Below are positions 8,879 through 17,877 of a stretch of 64,000 nucleotides of DNA, one piece after another. Numbering within the stretch: position 1 is the stretch's first letter; each line of letters starts with the position of its first letter. Under the pieces are notes generated by a model that had not been told where the DNA came from, did no database searches, and saw only the letters and a program-made list of their open reading frames with translations. The position numbers were made by a program, and so were the translations under genes. Location of the stretch: contig NZ_SIHI01000017.1 of the NCBI RefSeq assembly GCF_007859735.1, positions 16,101-80,100 of the forward strand, in the 5' to 3' direction. Source of the stretch: Thalassoglobus neptunius. GTDB lineage: Bacteria; Planctomycetota; Planctomycetia; Planctomycetales; Planctomycetaceae.

Positions 8879-9331
8879 CTAAGAGGCCGGAGAGATGGAA
8901 TCGTCTTCGTCGACGGCACTCTGCGATCGGAGCAATTCAGCAAATTGATGATCAGTCAGAAGCTTCTGAAACTCCACTCCGTAGATATGCAGATGATCAC
9001 TCTTGCGATCCATCGATGAGTGAACGAGGCGAGACTGAATCACATTGGGACCGGCTGCTTCCGACAGAAAGCGGATGAAGACCGTCTCGGTTGCAATGAC
9101 CCGATCCATCGCAATCATCGCCCCGCCTTTGGAGAGATTGAGAACTCGACCTCCCAGCGTCACCGATCGACACTCTCGCGTGTGTTCGTGCTTTAACAGC
9201 AGCGTCGCAATCAGACGAACTGGAACCCGATTCGACGAGCGTCGATTTTGCTTGATGCTGTCATTGCTACAAGCATCCACTTCGATCAACCGTTCAAGCC
9301 GCAATCTCTCTGTTCGCGACATCTTCATCAT
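8879..9331 (-). CDS. PilZ domain protein
   Basis: The protein has 150 residues. It carries the two c-di-GMP-binding signatures of PilZ domains: RSSNR (residues 31-35, the RxxxR motif) and NLSKGG (65-70, the D/N-x-S-x-x-G motif). Both are intact, so ligand binding is plausible. There is no other domain; about 30 residues precede the PilZ core and an acidic tail follows. It probably serves as a c-di-GMP-responsive adaptor in the cytoplasm, with an unknown target. It stands alone; the pilus-like locus lies 10 kb away and no direct link is visible. Confidence 0.8.
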   Translation of the reverse strand: MMKMSRTERLRLERLIEVDACSNDSIKQNRRSSNRVPVRLIATLLLKHEHTRECRSVTLGGRVLNLSKGGAMIAMDRVIATETVFIRFLSEAAGPNVIQSRLVHSSMDRKSDHLHIYGVEFQKLLTDHQFAELLRSQSAVDEDDSISPAS

Positions 9332-9689
9332 CGTGCTCTATCCTGCACAAGATCATGTTCCAATCAGCAATATTCGCTCGCGAGTGAACTTCTGATGAAG
9401 AATCACCAAAGGCATTCACGACCTGCGAGAAGCTGAGTTCCTGAGCCAATTATGCGACCGGCAATCCGCCAGGCGGAGAAATCTCTGGACCAAGAGGCTG
9501 GAAGTCGGCCATTTCTGACGATCACATCGGTCAGGGTCACAGAAACCACTCATGACATGATGTGAATTGGCGAATGTGCGGCATACTCCCACACCGAAGA
9601 CTCTCTCAAAGCATGAACGGCGTTCAGATCGCCTTAATGGAGCGAAGGCCCCGCGAAGATTGCGCAACTTCCTCGGGGGAAGATTGCGA
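9332..9689. other. Intergenic region, no gene recognised
   Basis: About 360 bases between the PilZ gene (its upstream side) and the 3' end of the beta-RFAP synthase gene. Short frames exist on both strands, but none shows a family resemblance or a ribosome binding site. Confidence 0.5.
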
Positions 9690-10679
9690 TTACCCCAACG
9701 ACAGTCGCCGGCCTGCATTGAACGCGGAGGTTCGGACGACTTTCCAGTCTTTCTTCACGAAGTCTGCATCGAGTGACTCAATCAGCCGCTGAGCCGACTG
9801 GTCGTCCTCGACAAACACAGCGACAGTCGGGCCCCATGAAGATTGAACCAGACAGACCGGATCAGTCAATTGCGCGACCCGCTCGGCGAGATTTTCCATC
9901 TCCGGATGGGAATAACGTCCTCCCTGAACTTCCTGAAAGAACTCTCCCACCAAATCTCCGTACCGTTGCAGTGCGATGCAAAACTCAGAGAAAACCCGCG
10001 ATTGAATTCCCGGAAGAATCCCGGTCAACACCAACCGACACAATTCTCCTGTCGTCGCCTGTGACATTGGCGATAACTCCGCGAAGGCCTCCGCTTCCCC
10101 TTCTCCAGAAAGTCCTGAAGACTGAGGGGGAGTCACGAGAATCACGGGCCAGTCATCGGGGAACTCGATGCGGCATGCAAGATCCCCCATCGTTGCACCG
10201 GAAGCATGACCAGCATCGACGAGAAAGCCACCTGTCTGATAACCATGAAGTCCAACCGTAGACCGCCCTCCGCGCCCGCCCAACGAGGCCAATTCACGAA
10301 GGCTCAAGTCATTGACACCGTGCAGTGATGCCAATCCTTCGGCGACGGCCATCGACAGTTGAGTTCCGGACCCGAGTCCCTGATGCGAGGGAATTTCCGA
10401 GACAACGTCGAGATCAATCGGCCGATCCCAGTCCGGGCGAGCTTTCCGAATCGCGTTCGCAATCGCATACGCTCGGCTGGACCTATCTGATATAGAGAAA
10501 GACTCTTCGGAGCGGTTGGATTCGTTCCGGTCAGCGTCCGCAGAAAACCTGAGTGACACTCCCGGTTCGCGGATCATGAGTCCGATTCCGCCGAAGTGCC
10601 GACCGATTTCAGGACGGTACGAAAGGGGACCAAAATGCAATCGCGCACCGGTTTCAATCATCAAATTGAGCGATTGCAT
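9690..10679 (-). CDS. Beta-ribofuranosylaminobenzene 5'-phosphate synthase family protein
   Basis: A GHMP-kinase-fold protein of 329 residues. The start ETGARLHFGPLSYRPEIGRHFGGIGLMI (RLHFG at 13-17, GGIGLMI at 30-36) is characteristic of beta-RFAP synthase. This enzyme condenses p-aminobenzoate (or a hydroxybenzoate in some members) with PRPP in tetrahydromethanopterin biosynthesis. PSHQGLGSGTQLS at 98-110 is the phosphate-binding GHMP loop. H4MPT-linked C1-transfer genes are known from planctomycetes, so this call fits the organism. It lies 79 bases downstream of thrS in the same direction and may be co-transcribed with it. Confidence 0.82.
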   Translation of the reverse strand: MQSLNLMIETGARLHFGPLSYRPEIGRHFGGIGLMIREPGVSLRFSADADRNESNRSEESFSISDRSSRAYAIANAIRKARPDWDRPIDLDVVSEIPSHQGLGSGTQLSMAVAEGLASLHGVNDLSLRELASLGGRGGRSTVGLHGYQTGGFLVDAGHASGATMGDLACRIEFPDDWPVILVTPPQSSGLSGEGEAEAFAELSPMSQATTGELCRLVLTGILPGIQSRVFSEFCIALQRYGDLVGEFFQEVQGGRYSHPEMENLAERVAQLTDPVCLVQSSWGPTVAVFVEDDQSAQRLIESLDADFVKKDWKVVRTSAFNAGRRLSLG

Positions 10680-10758
10680 TTCGATGTCCCAGGCACCTGC
10701 TGTTCAGATGCGTTCGCCGACAAATCTACTTTCCCGCTGAGAAGTTTGAACTGAAGAA

Positions 10759-12945
10759 TCAATATTCGTTCTCAGCTTCACTTCCTCCACCAGAGAAGAC
10801 TTTCACCTCGGACTTAATGACCTGCCGGATCGTTCTTTCGTCGCGTTCCTGAACCAGTTTCGCCACAGCGTCATCCAGCGACATGAAACCGAGATCGCCT
10901 TCGATTCGGTCCCGCACGGAAACTCCGCCCTTCTCTTTGTCCTTCGGGCCGACGACCAACATATAAGGGACCAGATCCAACTGGGCGTCGCGAATCTTCT
11001 TCTTGACATTCGCTGATTGTCGATCGATCGAAGTTCGGAATCCCGCCTGACGGAATGTCTGTTGAACCTCCTCGCAGAACGGAAGCATTTCGTCATTCAG
11101 ATTGAGAATGCGAATCTGCTCCGGTGCCAGCCACAATGGAAACGCTGCTGCAAAGTGTTCGATCAGCATGCCGACAAATCGTTCCATCGACCCAAACGGT
11201 GCACGATGAATCATGACCGGACGGTGCGTCTGATTGTCGGAGCCAACGTATTCGAGCTTAAACCGTTCAGGGAGATTGTAGTCCAACTGAACGGTGCCAA
11301 GCTGCCATTCTCGACCGATTGCATCGCTGACCATGAAGTCTGCTTTCGGTCCATAAAATGCCGCTTCGCCAGCACACTCCGTGAACTCCAATCCCGATTC
11401 CTGAAGCACTTTCCGAAGCGTTCCTTCAGCACGGTCCCACAGATCTTCCGACCCGACATACTTGTCCGAATCCGGATCGCGCAGCGACAGTTGAACGCGA
11501 TAGTTTTCCAACCCAACGCTCGCAAGAACGAACTTCACGAGGTCGAGAGTTTCCTTGAATTCTTGTTCGACTTGTTCGGGAGTACAGAAGAGATGCGCAT
11601 CGTCCTGAGTCAATCCACGCACCCGAAGCATTCCGTTCAGTTCGCCCGATTGCTCGTGGCGATAGACTGTTCCGAACTCGGCGAGGCGAACGGGCAAGTC
11701 TCGGTAGGAACGAGGCTGTGCCTGATACATCTGCACGTGATGCGGGCAGTTCATCGGCTTGAGAAGATATCTCTCCTGCTGCTTTTCCCACTTGCTGAGA
11801 TAAGCGAGTTTCTCTTCGTTCCCAGCCTCTTTCGGAAAGTCTTCGAATGGACATCCAATGTCTTTGGCTGCTTCCAGAAAGTCATTTTCGACCTTCTCGT
11901 CGATCTCGTTCGCAGTCAGACACTGCTTCCAGTAGTCGACGAGTTGACCTGCGGGATGCCCGAAGATCGGTGCAAACTGCGAGTCGCGATAATACGGGAA
12001 GTGCCCGCTTGTTTCGTAAAGCTCCGCTCGCCCGATGTGCGGCGAGTAAACGGGTTGATACCCCCGCTTCAGAAGTTCCTGTTTAATGAAGTCTTCAAGC
12101 AGCGCGCGGACGGTCGCCCCTTTCGGCAACCACAGACACAAGCCCGAGCCGACTTCGGAAGAAATCGAGAACAGACCATGCTGTTTGCCGAGCACTCGAT
12201 GGTCGCGACGTTTCGCTTCGTCGACCTGTTCGAGATAGGCCTTCATGTCCTTCTTGTCGAAAAAGGCTGTCCCGTACAAACGTTGAAGCCGTTTGTTCTT
12301 CGAATCGCCTTTCCAGTACGACCCCGCAATGCTGACAAGCTTAAATGCCTTGATGCGTCCAGCATCCGGAATATGTGGACCGCGGCAGAGATCGACGAAC
12401 TCTCCCTGCCGATAGAAGCTCAGTGAATCGTGATCGGCCAACCCGGTCTGAATATGCTCAGCTTTCAACTCCTGATTGAGCCCCGAAACGAGTTCAATCG
12501 CTTCATCGCGATCGAGATGAAATCGCTCAAATGGCTCGGAGTCTTTGATGATCGACTGCATCTCAGCTTCGATTCGCGGAAAATCTTCCTCGCTGATCGG
12601 AGTCTCCAAGTCGAAATCGTAGTAGAAGCCGTTGCCCGTGGTCGGCCCGAATGCCAAACCGACGCCGTCGAACAATCTCATCACAGCCCGCGCCATGACG
12701 TGAGCGCAGGAGTGCCGCAGGACGCCGACCGCTTCCGCATCCCGTGTGGTCAAGAGCTTCAAAGGGATCGGATCAGCGTCGCTGACCTCGTTCAACGGTC
12801 GGGCTGCATCGACAATGACACCGTCAATTTCGGCAGCCACGGTTGCGTTCGCGAGGCGCTCGCCAATCCCACGAGCGACATCCAGAGCTGAAGATCCGTC
12901 TGCGATGTCTTGAATCGTCCCGTCGGGAAGCTGAATTCTGGGCAT
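10759..12945 (-). CDS. thrS: Threonyl-tRNA synthetase
   Basis: Class II synthetase of 728 residues; most bacterial ThrS have about 640. The domains in order are TGS (1-62), the editing domain with HSCAH (78-82) and CRGPH (187-191), and the catalytic core with motif 2 region [12 protein letters not shown]. Zinc ligands are Cys400 in MNCPHH and His451 in DDAHLFC. The C-terminal anticodon-binding domain follows. Relative to E. coli ThrS there is an insertion of about 60 residues between SGHFPYY (about 318) and KPMNC (400). All catalytic and editing residues that I can locate are present. The start at 12945 gives the expected TGS first strand. Confidence 0.97.
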   Translation of the reverse strand: MPRIQLPDGTIQDIADGSSALDVARGIGERLANATVAAEIDGVIVDAARPLNEVSDADPIPLKLLTTRDAEAVGVLRHSCAHVMARAVMRLFDGVGLAFGPTTGNGFYYDFDLETPISEEDFPRIEAEMQSIIKDSEPFERFHLDRDEAIELVSGLNQELKAEHIQTGLADHDSLSFYRQGEFVDLCRGPHIPDAGRIKAFKLVSIAGSYWKGDSKNKRLQRLYGTAFFDKKDMKAYLEQVDEAKRRDHRVLGKQHGLFSISSEVGSGLCLWLPKGATVRALLEDFIKQELLKRGYQPVYSPHIGRAELYETSGHFPYYRDSQFAPIFGHPAGQLVDYWKQCLTANEIDEKVENDFLEAAKDIGCPFEDFPKEAGNEEKLAYLSKWEKQQERYLLKPMNCPHHVQMYQAQPRSYRDLPVRLAEFGTVYRHEQSGELNGMLRVRGLTQDDAHLFCTPEQVEQEFKETLDLVKFVLASVGLENYRVQLSLRDPDSDKYVGSEDLWDRAEGTLRKVLQESGLEFTECAGEAAFYGPKADFMVSDAIGREWQLGTVQLDYNLPERFKLEYVGSDNQTHRPVMIHRAPFGSMERFVGMLIEHFAAAFPLWLAPEQIRILNLNDEMLPFCEEVQQTFRQAGFRTSIDRQSANVKKKIRDAQLDLVPYMLVVGPKDKEKGGVSVRDRIEGDLGFMSLDDAVAKLVQERDERTIRQVIKSEVKVFSGGGSEAENEY

Positions 12946-13316
12946 GGATCATTTCTATGTTGAGAAGCCGCTTGAGGCGACTTCGTCGTTCTCAAATCAA
13001 AATGGCCACCGATACGAGGGGTGGCGGAAATCACCTTGATTCTATGTGCGCGTTCTAGGGAAGTGTTGCGAACTCGTCAACCGGGAGCAATTCTCTGACA
13101 CCCAGATTCCGCGCAACCCACGCCCAACGGCCAATTTCACGGATTCTCTGGGCTCTGCGGAGAAGTGCTTTTCCACAAATCCAGAAATTGCTCAGGCGAA
13201 TGGACCCATCACTGCGATTCAAGGAGCGAGTGCGTCATTCATCGAATGTTCACTGCTTCGTAACTCACAGCTTTGCGGGATCCACTCGCCCGATCAGACG
13301 ATCTCAGACAGCGGAA
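12946..13316. other. Intergenic region with a leader hairpin upstream of thrS
   Basis: About 370 bases without a credible gene. On the minus strand, 19 bases before the thrS start, GAAGTCGC (12977-12984) can pair with GCGGCTTC (12964-12971) around a 5-base loop, with one G-U pair. Further up, GCCACC/GGTGGC can pair around 9 bases. These could be leader structures controlling thrS; evidence is limited to the pairing. Confidence 0.35.
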
Positions 13317-14003
13317 TTACTTCTTCTTCGATTCCGCTTGCTGAAGTGCACTGCGACCACGAGCCGCTTCGACTTCCTGACTTTGACCCCAAAGATAGAA
13401 AACGAAGCCGAGGACAATTCCAGTAATCGTCGCTGAGAGAACCGCTGCAGCACTCGCTGTGAAAGTGGAGTTTTCAGCCGCAGCTTGAGTCGTCAACACG
13501 AGTCCGATCACGCTAATCGCCAGCCCCAGCGCGTCAGCCAGGATTTCTTTCAGGCTGAACCCCATATTTGCCAGAACGACAAGTTTCCCAAGGACAAGCT
13601 GCAAAGCGAATGAAACCACTCCTGTCGCCATCAAAGCGAACGCCAACCAGTGAAATGCGGGAAACGCCAGTGCTTCCGCGACTGTGTAAATCGGCTTGAG
13701 AACTCCCGCCGAAAACTCTTGCGCTCGTTCGTCTTCATCAATCTTCTCAGACAACTCCGAAACCGTTTCCTTTGCGCGATCGAGAGTCTTATCGACAAAC
13801 TCATCCTTCGCAGGTTCCGCAGGTTGATCTGCTGGTTGATCTCCCGGAACAGGTTCCGGTGTCGATTTTTCATCCGGTGTGGTTTCCGGAGTGGTTTGGG
13901 TTGTGTCCGCACCTGCAGGCAAAACTTCATCCTGAGCGGACACCACACTCGATGCCAAGACACACAAAGCCATCGCAGCCACGAACAACATCTGAACTCT
14001 CAT
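13317..14003 (-). CDS. Hypothetical membrane protein with acidic Pro/Thr-rich periplasmic segment
   Basis: The protein has 228 residues from ATG 14003, chosen because GGGAAGGG lies upstream and a signal peptide (MRVQMLFVAAMALCVLASSVVSA) begins there; an in-frame ATG 32 codons upstream is less likely. After cleavage comes a Thr/Pro/Glu-rich linker (about residues 24-60) and a charged helical stretch (DKTLDRAKETVSELSEKIDEDER). Three hydrophobic helices follow in the C-terminal half (FHWLAFALMATGVVSFALQLVLG, a middle one, and TITGIVLGFVFYLWG). I do not recognise the family. It diverges from folK. Confidence 0.7.
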   Translation of the reverse strand: MRVQMLFVAAMALCVLASSVVSAQDEVLPAGADTTQTTPETTPDEKSTPEPVPGDQPADQPAEPAKDEFVDKTLDRAKETVSELSEKIDEDERAQEFSAGVLKPIYTVAEALAFPAFHWLAFALMATGVVSFALQLVLGKLVVLANMGFSLKEILADALGLAISVIGLVLTTQAAAENSTFTASAAAVLSATITGIVLGFVFYLWGQSQEVEAARGRSALQQAESKKK

Positions 14004-14229
14004 TCCAATACCCTTCCCGGAGAAAAATGATGTTTCAGTTTCATGAAACAGAAATCGAAAACGAACGGACGCCAATACTGGCAGTTCTTCACTTATCATT
14101 CGTTAGGTTGAAGCAAATATTATGCGAAATGGCGGGGAAGCTGCGCGACTCTGCCCAATTCGTTTCAAGCGGTCTTCCATGTTTCGTATGATCGCTCTCG
14201 TTCAACTTCACCTTCGACAAGAAATCCCG

Positions 14230-15036
14230 ATGTCTTCCCGATCCGTATCTTCTCAACAACCACGTGTCACCACAATCGTCGGATTGGGAGGGAATCTGGG
14301 GAATGTCGCGGAAACCTTCGAATTCGCGATGAATCATCTCGACGAGCATCGTGAAATCAAGCTCCTTCAAGTGAGCCCTCTCTATACAACGACTCCCGTC
14401 GGATCGAATGCAGGATCGGGATACGTCAACGCGGCCGCCACACTCGAGACGTCGCTGGCCCCCGAAGAATTTCTCACAGCTCTTCAAGAAACCGAAACTC
14501 GCTGTCACCGCAAGAGAGAAGTCCGATGGGGTCCACGAACTCTGGATCTCGACGTCATCGCTTATGGAGATCAATGCATCTCGACAGAACGTCTCACAGT
14601 GCCTCATCCAGCCTGTTTTTACCGAAGATTCGTTCTCGATCCCGTCGTCGATGTTGCTCCCGACTGGCGCCATCCCGTGATTGGACTGACTGCCCGGGAA
14701 CTTCGAGACCGACTGAAGCCGCGTCCCGTCAAAATTGGAATATCGTGTGATTCTGCAGTCATCGAATTGCTCGATCAGTTGACCGACAAAAAGAAAATCG
14801 AACTCGTCCCTGCCAACGATCCGTCATCCGTAATCACTCTCGCGAGCACCGACTTCTGGATCGACTCACCGACAACGGTTTTGATCGAAACGGAAACGGA
14901 AGCGGAGAAGCAGATCGTCAAAATCCTCGAACAGGTCGGGCACTCTCAGAGAGAGAGTCGAATTGAACAGCAGGTTCACTTCATGCTTCAAATTTTTGTG
15001 GCAATCACTGACACACCGTCACAAATTGTAGGATGA
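14230..15036 (+). CDS. folK: Hydroxymethyl-dihydropterin pyrophosphokinase with C-terminal extension
   Basis: HPPK transfers pyrophosphate from ATP to 6-hydroxymethyl-7,8-dihydropterin in folate biosynthesis. The protein has 268 residues from ATG 14230, chosen because the first family strand TTIVGLGGNLGN then falls at residues 14-25; earlier in-frame starts lack support. The signature RWGPRTLDLDVI at 99-110 carries the metal-binding aspartates, and VPHPACFYRRFVLDP at 124-138 is the conserved end of the fold. Normal HPPK ends near residue 165; here about 105 further residues follow with no recognised domain. The gene stands alone. Confidence 0.92.
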   Translation: MSSRSVSSQQPRVTTIVGLGGNLGNVAETFEFAMNHLDEHREIKLLQVSPLYTTTPVGSNAGSGYVNAAATLETSLAPEEFLTALQETETRCHRKREVRWGPRTLDLDVIAYGDQCISTERLTVPHPACFYRRFVLDPVVDVAPDWRHPVIGLTARELRDRLKPRPVKIGISCDSAVIELLDQLTDKKKIELVPANDPSSVITLASTDFWIDSPTTVLIETETEAEKQIVKILEQVGHSQRESRIEQQVHFMLQIFVAITDTPSQIVG

Positions 15037-15114
15037 GCTGTTCGCCGGCCATCGCTCAAGCCGTGACATTCAGCGGGACTCTTGCAAGGCTGAACCGGAA
15101 ATTGGAAGATAATT

Positions 15115-15152
15115 CCCGGAGCGAGGGCCGTTCGCGGTGAAGACGCTCCGGG
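15115..15152 (+). promoter_or_regulatory. Leader hairpin upstream of the DUF1559 gene
   Basis: A perfect 9-bp stem CCCGGAGCG (15115-15123) / CGCTCCGGG (15144-15152) with a 20-base loop, located 53 bases before the DUF1559 start codon. There is no T-run after it, so it is not an intrinsic terminator for folK. It may be a 5' leader structure. Confidence 0.35.
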
Positions 15153-15204
15153 AAGAGTGAAGGAACGCTACGAAATAAACTCCAATGTACGAAAGGACTT
15201 CGGG

Positions 15205-17703
15205 ATGTCATTGTCACGTCAACAGAAGCTGAACGGGCTGGTTCTTGCCGTCTGTGCGATGGGTATCGCAGTCGGATGGACCTATGCACAGCGGGCAGGA
15301 GGAAGCACTCCACCAGAAAACCTCCTTCCTTATCAATCAATCATCTTCGCCCGGGCGAACGGATCAGCGCTTACGAGCGAAGGCTTTAAACAGACCGCCT
15401 GTTACAAAGCGTTCTTCGAAACTGGTCTGATGGACAAGATCGAAGAAGCATTCGACTCCCTGCCTGGGACGATGCCCAACGAAGAACAACTCGACGAAGC
15501 CATCACTCACATTGAAGAAAACGGCTTTTCATTGGGAATCACTGTCGGCCCGACAATGCAGCCCTGGGGAGTTGTTGTCGTTCATGACTGGGCAGAAGGT
15601 GCGTCGGTCCTTTCGCAGTTCATCGAACTGATCCCCGATGCGGAACTCGACTTTCAACAAGTTGAACAGGGCGGTCGATCCATCACGATGGCCATGATCC
15701 CCGACACCCCCGTCGAACTGGGATGGTGGGAAGAACAGGGGCATCTCATGTTCGCCATCGGTCTCGACGCCATTCGATCTGCAATTGCGGTCGCCGACGG
15801 AGAACAACCGAACATCGTGACGAATCCGCTTTACGAAAAGTACCTCAGTTCCGATCAAGACTTCACGACGACATCAGTCGGATGGTTCGATTTCGAACCT
15901 CTTCGTGAACAGTTCGGACAGATGCCCGTCCCTGTTCCGGACCAGCGATTGACCGTCAATGCTGTGCTCGAAATCCTGGGACTCCACAACTTCGAACACT
16001 CCGTCGCTCACAGCGGTTACAAGGGTGAAGCGATGTGGAGTGAACAACACGTCGAGATCTCCGGAGAACCGTCTGGACTGCTGAAGCTTCTGATGCAGAA
16101 GCCATTCACTCTCGAAGATCTGCCTCCCATTCCAGTCGGGCAAACGAGCATGGTCGCAGCGAGCTTCGATCTGGCTGACGCTTACGACACTGCCTGGACA
16201 ATGATCGACAAAGTTGCCGAGATCGCTCCTCCGGGGGAAATGGATCGCTTCTACGAAGACTACGCAGAGCTTGAACAAGAACTGGGCTTTGAGATTCGAG
16301 ATCTCCTGGCTTCCATCGGCCACCTTCACTGTCTCTATTCAGATGCCAATCAAGGTCTGTTCGGGCTGGGCGGGGCTGTTGTGATGGGCGTGAACGATGC
16401 TCCGCAATTGCGAGAGTGTCTCGAAACGTTGACCGAAAGAGCGATCGATGAGTCTCGCGGACAATTCACGACCATTGATGTCGAGAAACGCGGGCGAACA
16501 CTCACAATCCTCAGGTTCAACGAAGCCCCATTTGTGACCCCATCGTTCTGTATCGACGAAGACTGGGTCGCGATCGGTCTTGTCCCCCAAGCGGTGGAAT
16601 CGTTTTTAATGCGAATTGATGGGGACCTTCCCAGCTGGTCCCGCTCCGACGAACAAGCTTCCGCACTGGCCGAAGTTCCTTCCGAATTCACATCAGTCAG
16701 CATCATCGACCCGCGCGACACTTATCGATTGATCATGGGCTTCGCTCCGATGCTCGTGGGACTTGCTGAATTCGGCATCCGAGAGTCGGGAGCTTTTGAT
16801 CCCGAATTCCAGCTTCCGATTTCACCAGCAGACATTCCTCCAAGTGAAGTGTTGCTCGACAGCCTCTTCCCCAATGTGAGCGTGACCACAGTCAACACAA
16901 CCGGCTGGCAAGGCTACGTTCGCGAATCAATGCCCGGAATTCCATTCCTTGGCGGCGGAAACACGGGAACAACGGTCGCGACCTCAGCTGTGCTCGTTGC
17001 ACTTCTTCTTCCAGCTGTCCAACAGGCTCGTGAAGCAGCCAGACGAGCTCAGTCGGCAAACAATCTGAAACAGATTGGACTGGCGATGCACAATTACCAC
17101 GACACACATGGCGGGTTCCCACAAGGCACGATTCCAAACGACGACCTTGAAGTCGAAGACCGTCTGAGCTGGCTTGTTTCGATCCTGCCTTTCATCGATG
17201 AATTAGAATTCTACGAAGGCTTTGATCTCGAAGCGAAATGGGATTCCGAGGAAAACGAGTTTCTTGTCGACTTACCGATTGAAGCCTACACCATGCCTGG
17301 CGCAGAGGGATGGGCTTACGGCTACGGAACAACCTCCTACGTCGGAATGGCGGGAGTCGGAGAAGACGCTCCAACGCTCCCAGCAACCAGCCCGCGAGCC
17401 GGCATCTTCGCCTACAATCGACAAACACGGATGCGAGAAATCCTTGACGGTACGTCCAACACCGTCGCCGTCGGAGAAACAACTGACACTGAACCTTGGG
17501 CTGCGGGTGGCTACTCCACGATTCGTCCGTTAACTCGTCAGCCATACATCAACGGAGGAAACGGATTCGGAAGCCGCTTCAACGGCGGAGCCCAATTCCT
17601 CTTTGCTGACGGCGCCGTAAGATTTATCAGCGAAGAGATTGATCCTGATGTGATGGAAGCGATCTCGACAATTCGAGGCGGCGAAGTCGTTGGCGATTTC
17701 TAA
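15205..17703 (+). CDS. Large DUF1559 (planctomycete) protein with N-terminal extension
   Basis: The protein has 832 residues from ATG 15205 (GAAAGGACTTCGGG upstream); a GTG 16 codons earlier is in frame but less likely. A membrane anchor sits at about residues 10-32. Residues 40-590 form a long secreted domain that I do not recognise. Then a second hydrophobic segment (TSAVLVALLLPAVQQ) leads into AREAARRAQSANNLKQIG, the pilin-like start of the DUF1559 domain (about 595-832). This domain ends with the hallmark FLFADGAVRFISEEID. DUF1559 is expanded in planctomycetes and is thought to be cell-surface or pilin-like. Here the domain is C-terminal instead of starting the protein. Confidence 0.85.
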   Translation: MSLSRQQKLNGLVLAVCAMGIAVGWTYAQRAGGSTPPENLLPYQSIIFARANGSALTSEGFKQTACYKAFFETGLMDKIEEAFDSLPGTMPNEEQLDEAITHIEENGFSLGITVGPTMQPWGVVVVHDWAEGASVLSQFIELIPDAELDFQQVEQGGRSITMAMIPDTPVELGWWEEQGHLMFAIGLDAIRSAIAVADGEQPNIVTNPLYEKYLSSDQDFTTTSVGWFDFEPLREQFGQMPVPVPDQRLTVNAVLEILGLHNFEHSVAHSGYKGEAMWSEQHVEISGEPSGLLKLLMQKPFTLEDLPPIPVGQTSMVAASFDLADAYDTAWTMIDKVAEIAPPGEMDRFYEDYAELEQELGFEIRDLLASIGHLHCLYSDANQGLFGLGGAVVMGVNDAPQLRECLETLTERAIDESRGQFTTIDVEKRGRTLTILRFNEAPFVTPSFCIDEDWVAIGLVPQAVESFLMRIDGDLPSWSRSDEQASALAEVPSEFTSVSIIDPRDTYRLIMGFAPMLVGLAEFGIRESGAFDPEFQLPISPADIPPSEVLLDSLFPNVSVTTVNTTGWQGYVRESMPGIPFLGGGNTGTTVATSAVLVALLLPAVQQAREAARRAQSANNLKQIGLAMHNYHDTHGGFPQGTIPNDDLEVEDRLSWLVSILPFIDELEFYEGFDLEAKWDSEENEFLVDLPIEAYTMPGAEGWAYGYGTTSYVGMAGVGEDAPTLPATSPRAGIFAYNRQTRMREILDGTSNTVAVGETTDTEPWAAGGYSTIRPLTRQPYINGGNGFGSRFNGGAQFLFADGAVRFISEEIDPDVMEAISTIRGGEVVGDF

Positions 17704-17877
17704 CACTTCTCATCAAAATGTTCTCGACTGAATGAAGTGTCGAGAAACCATGCCTTCATCGAAATCTGGGGAACACTCCCGGAAGTGTTCCCCAATCTCG
17801 CTGAATCACTCTCCAAGGCTCTGATATCGTGTCAGAGCCTTGTTTTCACTCACGGAATTGAACTGAATCTGAACCTG
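17704..17877 (+). promoter_or_regulatory. Three consecutive hairpins between the DUF1559 and M16 genes
   Basis: Three perfect inverted repeats follow one another: 17721-17746 (8-bp stem, TTCTCGAC/GTCGAGAA), 17768-17793 (10-bp stem, GGGGAACACT/AGTGTTCCCC) and 17815-17841 (10-bp stem). Their starts are exactly 47 bases apart. Only the third is followed by T residues and is listed separately as a terminator. Confidence 0.5.
17815..17847 (+). terminator. Intrinsic terminator after the DUF1559 gene
   Basis: AAGGCTCTGA (17815-17824) pairs perfectly with TCAGAGCCTT (17832-17841) around a 7-base loop, followed by GTTTTC. It ends about 30 bases before the M16 peptidase start, so that gene would need a promoter within or after the hairpin or some readthrough. 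Confidence 0.65.

Noticed and set aside
11017..12426. Open frame of 469 codons antisense to thrS
   Set aside because: It lies wholly inside the thrS gene on the opposite strand. The translation shows no family motif, and thrS is certain.
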